Source: JBOGGX01 sp050744245
GTDB lineage: Bacteria; Actinomycetota; Acidimicrobiia; Acidimicrobiales; JBOGGX01
Assembly: GCA_050744245.1 (NCBI GenBank)
Contig: JBOGGX010000177.1
Coordinates: 1 to 11,694, forward strand
Direction: 5' to 3'
DNA length: 11,694 bases
Shown: piece by piece, positions 6,469 through 11,694 of the stretch
Layout: every line of letters starts with the position of its first letter
Position numbering within the stretch: position 1 is the stretch's first letter
Program-made: the position numbers and the translations under genes
Notes under the pieces: generated by a model
Databases searched by the model: none
The model's input: the letters and a program-made list of their open reading frames with translations, nothing else
Told to the model about the DNA's origin: nothing

Positions 6469-8909
6469 CAGCGGCGGCGCCGCCGGCGCCGGTCGCCTCC
6501 GCCTCCCCGGTTGTCGCCCTCGGCGCTGCGGCGGGCGGGCTGGGGGCGCTCCCGATCGGGGCCGAGCTCACCGAACTCCTGGCGCAGCTCGGCGTCGAAG
6601 CTCTCCTCGAACGACACGTACTCGCGTCCCGATCCTGAGCCGGACCCGGCGCCCGAGTCGGCCCCGGCGTCGGTGGTGCGCGCCGGCGCGGGCGCCCTGG
6701 AGGACGGCCGGCCGCCGCCACCGTCGCCGCCCGACGGGCCCTGGTCGGTGCCGTCGCCCACCGGCGACAACGAGACCTTGCCCGCCGGGTCGATGTCGTC
6801 GACCCTGACCTCGATCTCCTCGCCGAGGGAGAGGATGTCCTCGACCCGGTCGATGCGGCGACCGCCGCCCAGCTTCGAGATGTGCACGAGGCCGTCGCGC
6901 CCGGGGAGGATGTTGACGAAGGCGCCGAACTTGGTGATGTTGACCACCTTGCCCTGGTAGACCTGCCCGACCTCGGCGGTCGGCGGATCGAGGATGAGCT
7001 CGATCTGGCGCCTGGCCTCGTCGACCGCACCGCTGTCGGTGGAGCCGATCGTGACCTTCCCGACGCGACCGTCGTCGTCGACGTTGATGTCGGCCAGGGT
7101 CTCCTGCTGGATGGCGTTGATCACCTTGCCCTTGGGCCCGATGACCTCGCCGATCTTGTCGAGCGGGATCTCGAAGCTGATGATCTTCGGGGCGTTCTCG
7201 CCGACGGTGTCGCGCGGGGCCGAGATGGCCTCGTGCATGACCTCGAGGACCCGCAGACGGGCCTTCCTGGCCTGCTGCAGCGCCTCGGCCAACACTGCGG
7301 CGGGCAGGCCGTCGATCTTGGTGTCGAGCTGGAGGGCGGTGACGAAGTCGGACGTGCCCGCGACCTTGAAGTCCATGTCGCCGAACGCGTCCTCGGCCCC
7401 GAGGATGTCGGTGAGGGTGACGTAGGTGCCGTCGTGGTGGATGAGGCCCATGGCGATGCCGGCCACCGGCGCCTTCACCGGCACACCCGCGTCCATCAGC
7501 GACAGGGTCGAGGCGCACACCGACCCCATCGACGTCGAGCCGTTCGACGACAACACCTCGGACACGAGCCTGAGGGCGTAGGGGAACTCGTCGGCCGACG
7601 GCACCACCGGGAGCAGGGCCCGCTCGGCCAGGAGACCGTGGCCGATCTCGCGCCGCTTCGGGCTCCCCATGCGACCGACCTCGCCGTTGGCGAGGGGCGG
7701 CATGTTGTAGTGGTGCATGTAGCGCTTCTTTTCCTCCGGCGCCAGGTTGTCGAGCAGCTGGTCCATCTTGGGCATGCCCAGGGTGCAGATGTTGAGCACC
7801 TGGGTCTCGCCCCGCTGGAACAGCCCCGACCCGTGGGCCGTGGGGAGCACGTCGACCTCGGCCGACAGCGGCCTGAGGTCGCGGGGACCGCGTCCGTCGA
7901 TGCGCTTGCCGTCCTCGACGATGCGCTGACGGACGAGCCTCTTGGTGAGCGCCCGCACCGCCGACACGATGTGCTTGTCGGCGTCGGGGAACTCGCCGGC
8001 CAGCTGACCGACGAGATCGGAGGTGGCGGCGTCGATGGCCGCGTTGCGCTCTGATTTCAGGCTGATGGCGCTGGCCTCGGCCAGCCGGTCGCGCCCGGCC
8101 TCGGCGACCCGGTCGAAGATCTCGTCGCCGTAGTCGAGGACGGGGTCCCAGCGGAGGGGCTCGCGCCGGCCCGCCTGCTCGACCAGCTTGTGCTGCAGGT
8201 CGATCGACTCCCTGATCCACGTCTTGGCCGACTCGATGCCGGCGGCGACGACCTCCTCGGTGACCTTCGGCGCACCGGCCTCGTAGGCGGCCCACGCCTT
8301 CTCGGTGCCACCGGCCTCCACCATCATGATGGCGACGTCGCCCTCGTCGTTCTCCCGGCCGGTGACCACCATCTCGAAGGTGCCATCGTCACCCTCGCCG
8401 AAGGAGGGGTAGGGGATCCACGTGCCGTCGGCCGAGTAGGCGAGGCGAACGGCGCCGATTGGACCGTTGAACGGGATGCCCGAGAGCATGAGCGCAGCCG
8501 ACGCGGCGTTGATGCCGAGGACGTCGGGCGGGTTCTGCTGGTCGGCGCCCAGGATGTGGACGACGACCTGGGTCTCGTTGCGGAACCCGTCGACGAACAG
8601 CGGCCGCAGGGTGCGGTCGATGAGCCGGGCGTTGAGGATGGCGACGTCGGAAGGCCGCCCCTCCCGCCGGAAGAACGAACCCGGGATCCGCCCGGCGGCG
8701 TACATCCGCTCCTCGACGTCGACGGTGAGCGGGAAGAAGTCGATGCCTTCCCGTACGCCCTTGGCCGCGTTGGCCGTCGCCAGGACGAGGGTGTTGCCGA
8801 TCCGGCCGGTGACCGCGCCCTGTGACTGCGGGGCGAGCTTGCCGGTCTCGAGAATCAGTGACTTGTCGGAACCGGTGATCGGCGCCGACAGGGAAATGGC
8901 TTCCGCCAT
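6468..8909 (-). CDS. pnp: Polyribonucleotide nucleotidyltransferase (PNPase)
   Basis: This enzyme degrades RNA 3' to 5' with phosphate and can also add tails. The 813-residue protein begins at the ATG of MAEAISL. That start is preceded by AAAGGAG (8924-8918) with seven bases spacing; an in-frame ATG further up (9008) lies within leader hairpins and is rejected. Domains in order: first RNase PH-like domain (about 10-230, FRREGRPSD), helical linker, second RNase PH-like domain (about 335-560), KH domain (about 575-640, GPKG at 591-594), S1 domain (about 647-717). In the second core, GSGLFQRGETQ (360-370) and GSTSMGSV (457-464) form the phosphate site, and Asp507 and Asp513 (GAEDAFGDMD) match the metal-binding aspartates. 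The last 95 residues are low-complexity Gly/Ser/Pro-rich and end in an arginine run, an extension not found in the E. coli enzyme, perhaps an RNA or partner contact. Confidence 0.97.
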   Translation of the reverse strand: MAEAISLSAPITGSDKSLILETGKLAPQSQGAVTGRIGNTLVLATANAAKGVREGIDFFPLTVDVEERMYAAGRIPGSFFRREGRPSDVAILNARLIDRTLRPLFVDGFRNETQVVVHILGADQQNPPDVLGINAASAALMLSGIPFNGPIGAVRLAYSADGTWIPYPSFGEGDDGTFEMVVTGRENDEGDVAIMMVEAGGTEKAWAAYEAGAPKVTEEVVAAGIESAKTWIRESIDLQHKLVEQAGRREPLRWDPVLDYGDEIFDRVAEAGRDRLAEASAISLKSERNAAIDAATSDLVGQLAGEFPDADKHIVSAVRALTKRLVRQRIVEDGKRIDGRGPRDLRPLSAEVDVLPTAHGSGLFQRGETQVLNICTLGMPKMDQLLDNLAPEEKKRYMHHYNMPPLANGEVGRMGSPKRREIGHGLLAERALLPVVPSADEFPYALRLVSEVLSSNGSTSMGSVCASTLSLMDAGVPVKAPVAGIAMGLIHHDGTYVTLTDILGAEDAFGDMDFKVAGTSDFVTALQLDTKIDGLPAAVLAEALQQARKARLRVLEVMHEAISAPRDTVGENAPKIISFEIPLDKIGEVIGPKGKVINAIQQETLADINVDDDGRVGKVTIGSTDSGAVDEARRQIELILDPPTAEVGQVYQGKVVNITKFGAFVNILPGRDGLVHISKLGGGRRIDRVEDILSLGEEIEVRVDDIDPAGKVSLSPVGDGTDQGPSGGDGGGGRPSSRAPAPARTTDAGADSGAGSGSGSGREYVSFEESFDAELRQEFGELGPDRERPQPARRSAEGDNRGGGGDRRRRRRR

Positions 8910-8917
8910 GGGTACTG

Positions 8918-8924
8918 CTCCTTT
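8918..8924 (-). promoter_or_regulatory. pnp ribosome binding site
   Basis: The minus strand reads AAAGGAG, then seven bases, then the pnp ATG. It is the strongest Shine-Dalgarno in the region and fixes the pnp start at 8909. It touches the foot of the hairpin at 8925-8944. Confidence 0.8.
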
Positions 8925-8944
8925 CCGGGGCATCGGTGCCCCGG
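8925..8944 (-). promoter_or_regulatory. Hairpin abutting the pnp ribosome binding site
   Basis: CCGGGGCA (8925-8932) and TGCCCCGG (8937-8944) form a perfect 8-bp GC-rich stem with a four-base loop. In the mRNA it ends exactly where AAAGGAG starts. A stable stem here can modulate ribosome access or stacking at the pnp start. A regulatory function is inferred from position. Confidence 0.5.
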
Positions 8945-8969
8945 CATCTGGTGGCGGCGGAGCCAGTTC

Positions 8970-9011
8970 CCAGTGGTCGACCACCGACGCTGGTCGGTGG
9001 TCGGCCACTGG
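8970..9011 (-). promoter_or_regulatory. Long hairpin in the rpsO-pnp leader
   Basis: Bases 8970-8988 and 8993-9011 are 19-base inverted arms with a four-base loop and a single mismatch (8977 against 9004). The stem is long and nearly perfect, the kind of double-stranded RNA that RNase III-type enzymes cut. In E. coli a comparable stem between rpsO and pnp is cut by RNase III and lets PNPase repress its own synthesis. Similarity here is one of layout, not sequence. Confidence 0.55.
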
Positions 9012-9066
9012 CAGCTAGCCGGCCGCCGTCTTCGGTGTGCGTGAGGATCGTGCCGCAAACGCGGAG

Positions 9067-9088
9067 CGAGCCGCCATCGGGCGGCTCG
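9067..9088 (-). terminator. Hairpin just after rpsO, possible terminator or attenuator
   Basis: CGAGCCGCC (9067-9075) and GGCGGCTCG (9080-9088) form a perfect 9-bp stem with a four-base loop, starting six bases after the rpsO stop. On the minus strand it is followed by CTCCGCGTTTGCGG, which has only a weak T-run. It could be a leaky terminator, letting part of the transcription reach pnp, or a 3'-end stabiliser for rpsO mRNA. Confidence 0.5.
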
Positions 9089-9093
9089 TCGGC

Positions 9094-9366
9094 TTATCGG
9101 CGCAGGCCGAGTTTGGCGATGATGTCGCGGTAGCGGTCGACATCGTTGGCTCGGACGTAGTCGAGCAAGCGACGTCGCCGGCCCACCAGCATGAGCAGCC
9201 CCCGCCGACCGTGGTGGTCCTTCTTGTGGACCTTGAGATGGTCGGTGAGGTGGTTGATGCGTGCCGTCAGCAACGCGATCTGGACCTCAGGCGACCCCGT
9301 GTCGGTCTCGTGGCGGCGGTTCTCGGTGATGATGCCGGGCTTGGCAAGGTCGATCTGTTCGGACAT
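9094..9366 (-). CDS. rpsO: 30S ribosomal protein S15
   Basis: The 90-residue protein is full length for S15, which binds 16S rRNA early in 30S assembly. It shows the family hallmarks: an N-terminal helix ending in TENRRHETDTGSPEVQIALLTARI, then INHLTDHLKVHKKDHHGRRGLLMLVGRRRRLLDYV with the rRNA-binding His, Asp, His and Arg residues. The C-terminal helix ends in AKLGLRR. The ATG at 9366-9364 is preceded by GAGGA. It is followed by pnp after a structured leader, as in many bacteria, so the two are likely co-transcribed with partial read-through. Confidence 0.98.
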   Translation of the reverse strand: MSEQIDLAKPGIITENRRHETDTGSPEVQIALLTARINHLTDHLKVHKKDHHGRRGLLMLVGRRRRLLDYVRANDVDRYRDIIAKLGLRR

Positions 9367-9435
9367 GGTTCCTCACTGCGTGGGTGTCGGACCCGGCCTC
9401 CGTGTCCGCTGGGCGTGACCGGAAGCAACTGATGA

Positions 9436-9444
9436 AGGCTAGCA
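9436..9444 (-). promoter_or_regulatory. Possible extended -10 promoter element for rpsO
   Basis: The minus strand reads TGCTAGCCT about 70 bases before the rpsO ATG. It fits an extended -10 (TGN followed by TANNNT). No clear -35 lies 16-18 bases further up. The gap between the reductase gene and rpsO (147 bases) is long enough for a promoter. Confidence 0.3.
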
Positions 9445-9513
9445 GCCCAGGTCAGCAAACCCTCCAGCCGGACGCCTCGGGGTCGTCACCGGCGTTCTCC
9501 GTCGACTTGGGGG

Positions 9514-10512
9514 TCAGCCGGAGAGGCGAACCACGGTGCGGCCGACGGCCCGACCGGCGATGACCTCGTCGAGGAACATCGGGAGCCCGTCGAGCGTGAT
9601 CTCCCGGGTGATCCTCTCCTCGAGCAGCGGCGGCCGCAGGTCGCTGGCCAGCCGGTCCCACACCGCCCTCCGCAGCGTCATCGGTGTCTGCACCGAGTCG
9701 ATCCCGAGCAGGGCCACCGCCCGCAGGATGAACGGGAACACCGTGGTCGGGATGGTCGTGCCGCCGACGGTGCCGCTCGACGCCACCGCCGCGCCGTACC
9801 GCAGCGTGCGCAGGGCGTAGGCCAGCGAGGCCCCGCCCACCGGGTCGATGCACGCCGCCCACCGCTCCGACTCCAACGGCCTGGAGGAGTCGGCCGACGT
9901 CTCGTCCCGGGCGATGACCTCGTGGGCGCCCAGCTCACGGAGAAAGCCGGCCTCGTCGGGCTTGCCGGTGGAGGCCCAGACCTCGAAGCCCAGCCGGGCG
10001 AGCATGGCGACGGCGGTCGACCCGACCCCGCCCGAGGCACCCAGCACCAGCACGGGCCCGTCGTCGGGGTCGAGCCCACGGTCGCCCAGGGCATGAATCG
10101 ACATGGCGGCGGTGAACCCGGCCGTCCCGATGGCCATCGCCTGGCGCGTCGTCAGCCCGCGCGGCAGCGGGACGACCCACGCGGCCGGGACCCTGGCGTA
10201 CCCGGCGAACCCACCGTGATGAGCCACGCCGAGGTCGTAGCCGTGCACCACCACCCTGGCGCCGGCGTGGACTTCCGGCGCGTCGCTGGCGACGACCTCG
10301 CCGGCCAGGTCCACGCCGGGCACGAGGGGCGAGATGCGGGCCACCTTCCCCAGCGGGCTGACGGCCAGGGCGTCCTTGTAGTTGACGCTCGACCACTCGA
10401 CCCGGACGATCACCTCGCCCGATGGCAGGTCTCGGGGGACGAGCTCGCGAACGCGGCGGACGACGGTGTCGTCGTCGATCCGCTCGGCGACCAGGGCCCG
10501 GAACGCTTCCAT
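9514..10512 (-). CDS. AcuI/YhdH-type NADPH-dependent quinone or acryloyl-CoA reductase
   Basis: The 332-residue protein is a medium-chain reductase without zinc sites. It closely resembles E. coli YhdH along its length: WSSVNYKDALA (40-50), VPGVDLAGEVV (64-74), IGTAGFTA (128-135), the NADPH-binding GASGGVGSTAVAMLARLG (158-175) and TVFPFILRAVALLGIDSVQTP. YhdH/AcuI enzymes reduce acryloyl-CoA to propionyl-CoA with NADPH and protect cells from acrylate-type electrophiles. Members annotated only as quinone oxidoreductases also exist, so the exact substrate is uncertain. The ATG at 10512 follows GAGGGG, and the gap to ribF is 16 bases, which suggests a ribF-reductase operon. Its place between ribF and rpsO is not part of the usual ribF-rpsO-pnp order and may be lineage-specific. 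Confidence 0.9.
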   Translation of the reverse strand: MEAFRALVAERIDDDTVVRRVRELVPRDLPSGEVIVRVEWSSVNYKDALAVSPLGKVARISPLVPGVDLAGEVVASDAPEVHAGARVVVHGYDLGVAHHGGFAGYARVPAAWVVPLPRGLTTRQAMAIGTAGFTAAMSIHALGDRGLDPDDGPVLVLGASGGVGSTAVAMLARLGFEVWASTGKPDEAGFLRELGAHEVIARDETSADSSRPLESERWAACIDPVGGASLAYALRTLRYGAAVASSGTVGGTTIPTTVFPFILRAVALLGIDSVQTPMTLRRAVWDRLASDLRPPLLEERITREITLDGLPMFLDEVIAGRAVGRTVVRLSG

Positions 10513-10528
10513 CGCCCCTCGGATCCCC

Positions 10529-11482
10529 TCAGCCGATCAGGAGCCGGCGGGCGTCGTCGCAGTCGACCCTGATCTGCTCGATGAGCGCGTCGACCGACTC
10601 GAACTTGGCCTCGCCCCGCAGCCGGGCCTCGAACCGCACCTCGGCCCGCTCGCCGTAGAGGTCGCCGTCGAACTCGAGCAGGTGCGCCTCCAGCAGCCGG
10701 TAGGGCTGGTCGTCGTAGATCGTCGGCCGTCGGCCGAGCGACGCCGCGGCCGCGTACACCTCACCGGTCGGGCGTTCGTACCAGCAGGCGTAGATGCCGT
10801 CCGCCGGGAGCTGCATGCCTTCGGGGACGGCCACGTTGGCCGTCGGGAACCCCCAGCTCTGCCCGCGTCGGTCGCCGCCCACGACCTCGCCCCTCACCTC
10901 GAAGGGCCGGCCGAGCAGCCGGTTGGCCTCGGCCACGTCGCCGTCGGTGAGGGCGCGGCGGACCGCGGTCGACGAGACCTCATCGCCGCGCGGTGCGGCC
11001 CGGCCGTCGGGGCCGACCAGGTCGAAGCCGACCACGTCGAAGCCGAGGCCGCCGCCCATCGCCCGCAGGAGCTCCACGTTGCCCCGGCGCTGATGGCCGA
11101 AGTGGAAGTCGGCGCCGACGGCCACCACCCTGGCGTTGAGACAACCGGTGAGCACGTCGGTGACGAAGTCCTCGGCCGACTCCTGCGACCGGGCCAGGTC
11201 GAACGCGAGCACGTAGACGTAGTCGACGTCGGTGTCGCCCAACAGCTCGAGCTTCTGATCGAGATCGGTGAGCAGGAACGGCGCCGACTCCGGGCGGACG
11301 ACGGTGGCGGGGTGCCGGTCGAAGGTGACCACCGCGGTCGCCATCCCCCGCTCGGCGGCCAGCCGCCGGCAGGTGGCGATCACGGCCCGGTGTCCGAGGT
11401 GCACGCCGTCATAGGCCCCAATGGTGACGACCGTCCCCTGGTCGGGACGGGGGCAGCGCTCGGGCTCCCTGACGATCAGCAT
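10529..11482 (-). CDS. ribF: Bifunctional riboflavin kinase / FAD synthetase
   Basis: The 317-residue protein makes FMN from riboflavin and then FAD, using ATP twice. The N-terminal adenylyltransferase domain has GAYDGVHLGH (22-31), the nucleotidyl-transferase HxGH-like loop, plus VVTFDRHP (51-58), VGADFHFGH (122-130) and VSSTAVRRAL (169-178). The C-terminal kinase domain has GQSWGFPTANV (207-217), LGRRPTIYDD and the FDGDLYG segment (271-277). Length is normal. The chosen ATG (11482) sits right at the usual family N-terminus. A frame open to 11692 only translates the upstream repeats and is rejected. No Shine-Dalgarno is visible, but a -10-like TACGCT ends eight bases before the ATG, so translation may be leaderless. 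ribF just upstream of the rpsO-pnp region is typical of actinobacteria and many other bacteria. Confidence 0.96.
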   Translation of the reverse strand: MLIVREPERCPRPDQGTVVTIGAYDGVHLGHRAVIATCRRLAAERGMATAVVTFDRHPATVVRPESAPFLLTDLDQKLELLGDTDVDYVYVLAFDLARSQESAEDFVTDVLTGCLNARVVAVGADFHFGHQRRGNVELLRAMGGGLGFDVVGFDLVGPDGRAAPRGDEVSSTAVRRALTDGDVAEANRLLGRPFEVRGEVVGGDRRGQSWGFPTANVAVPEGMQLPADGIYACWYERPTGEVYAAAASLGRRPTIYDDQPYRLLEAHLLEFDGDLYGERAEVRFEARLRGEAKFESVDALIEQIRVDCDDARRLLIG

Positions 11483-11490
11483 CGGCTGGC

Positions 11491-11496
11491 AGCGTA
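11491..11496 (-). promoter_or_regulatory. Possible -10 element of a leaderless ribF promoter
   Basis: The minus strand reads TACGCT (TANNNT type), then eight bases, then the ribF ATG. That spacing would put the transcription start on or within two bases of the ATG. The missing Shine-Dalgarno agrees. No convincing -35 is seen. Confidence 0.3.
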
Positions 11497-11520
11497 ACGG
11501 GGCCGGCGCCGACGGCCCGC

Positions 11521-11591
11521 ACCCCAAACTCGGCGCATCTCGCGCCTCTGGGCGGCGCGACGTGCGTCGAGAATCCCCGGGTCCAGGCCCA
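11521..11591. repeat. 71-bp palindromic repeat, copy A
   Basis: This copy holds an outer inverted repeat, CTCGGCGCA (11529-11537) with TGCGTCGAG (11563-11571, one G-T pair). Inside it lies a perfect inner stem, CGCGCC (11541-11546) with GGCGCG (11554-11559). It aligns with copy B at a constant offset of 71 bases. It lies between ribF and the right edge, in sequence with no credible gene. It resembles REP-type intergenic palindromes. Confidence 0.65.
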
Positions 11592-11662
11592 ACCCGAAAC
11601 TCGACGCACCTGGCACCGCTATCCGGTGTCCACTGCGTCGAGAATCGCCCGGTCCGGCCCAC
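11592..11662. repeat. 71-bp palindromic repeat, copy B, with a degenerate third copy to the edge
   Basis: The outer stem CTCGACGCA (11600-11608) with TGCGTCGAG (11634-11642) is perfect. The inner stem GGCACCG (11612-11618) pairs with CGGTGTC (11624-11630) with one wobble. The blocks AAACTCG, TGCGTCGAGAAT and GTCC-GGCCCA recur in the same order as in copy A. From 11663 to the edge a weaker third copy seems to begin (GGAAGTCGG in place of GAAACTCGA). Confidence 0.65.
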
Positions 11663-11694
11663 ACGCGGAAGTCGGGTGGCGCCCTTCCCCAACG

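Noticed and set aside
5293..6960. Long plus-strand frame over the M16 and pnp genes
   Set aside because: Antisense shadow of two clearly recognised genes; no family resemblance.
6882..8054. Long plus-strand frame inside pnp
   Set aside because: Antisense shadow of the conserved PNPase core.
6568..8295. Minus-strand frame inside pnp in a different phase
   Set aside because: Arg-rich composition typical of a frame-shifted reading of a GC-rich gene.
8910..9008. N-terminal extension of PNPase by 33 residues
   Set aside because: It would translate through two leader hairpins, has no ribosome binding site and lies before the normal family start MAEAISL.
10382..11497. Plus-strand frame across ribF
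   Set aside because: Antisense shadow; no start signal and no recognisable domain.
11483..11692. N-terminal extension of RibF by 70 residues
   Set aside because: It only translates the 71-bp repeats and precedes the normal family start.

Overview
The window is GC-rich (by eye near 70%) and nearly all genes lie on the minus strand. The gene order ribF, rpsO, pnp, M16 peptidase, the codon use and a GTAC-poor, C/G-ending third position suggest an actinomycete, possibly an Acidimicrobiia-type lineage. The lineage is an inference; only gene order and family resemblance support it.

Read in the direction of transcription (from high to low coordinates), the right half is housekeeping. A tandem 71-bp hairpin-forming repeat (about 11521-11694) lies upstream of ribF (FMN/FAD synthesis). 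Sixteen bases later comes an AcuI/YhdH-type quinone or acryloyl-CoA reductase, then rpsO (ribosomal protein S15), pnp (polynucleotide phosphorylase) and an M16 zinc peptidase whose ATG overlaps the pnp stop. The rpsO-pnp gap holds three successive hairpins, the last touching the pnp ribosome binding site. This resembles the well-known rpsO-pnp control region of Escherichia coli in layout, though not in sequence. All of these genes are intact.

The left half (about 391-5108) is a scar of two broken genes on the same strand. The first (5108-3110) is a lipoprotein with TIG/IPT domains and YD (RHS) repeats. It carries a one-base insertion and has lost its C-terminal part. At about 3157-3168 it runs directly into a primase-like gene that has lost its N-terminal zinc-finger end. 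That second gene is a fusion of a DnaG-type core, a TOPRIM domain, a P-loop ATPase and a winged-helix C-terminus. It carries one base insertion, one amber stop, one base deletion, a substituted TOPRIM glutamate and a probable short in-frame deletion. It looks like the replication gene of a mobile element that invaded, or recombined with, the RHS locus and then decayed.

At the far left is a strong hairpin followed by a T-rich stretch on the minus strand (154-198), a likely terminator of the primase-like gene. It is followed by the start of a small antitoxin-like gene that runs off the window (116-1). I saw no rRNA, tRNA or CRISPR array.
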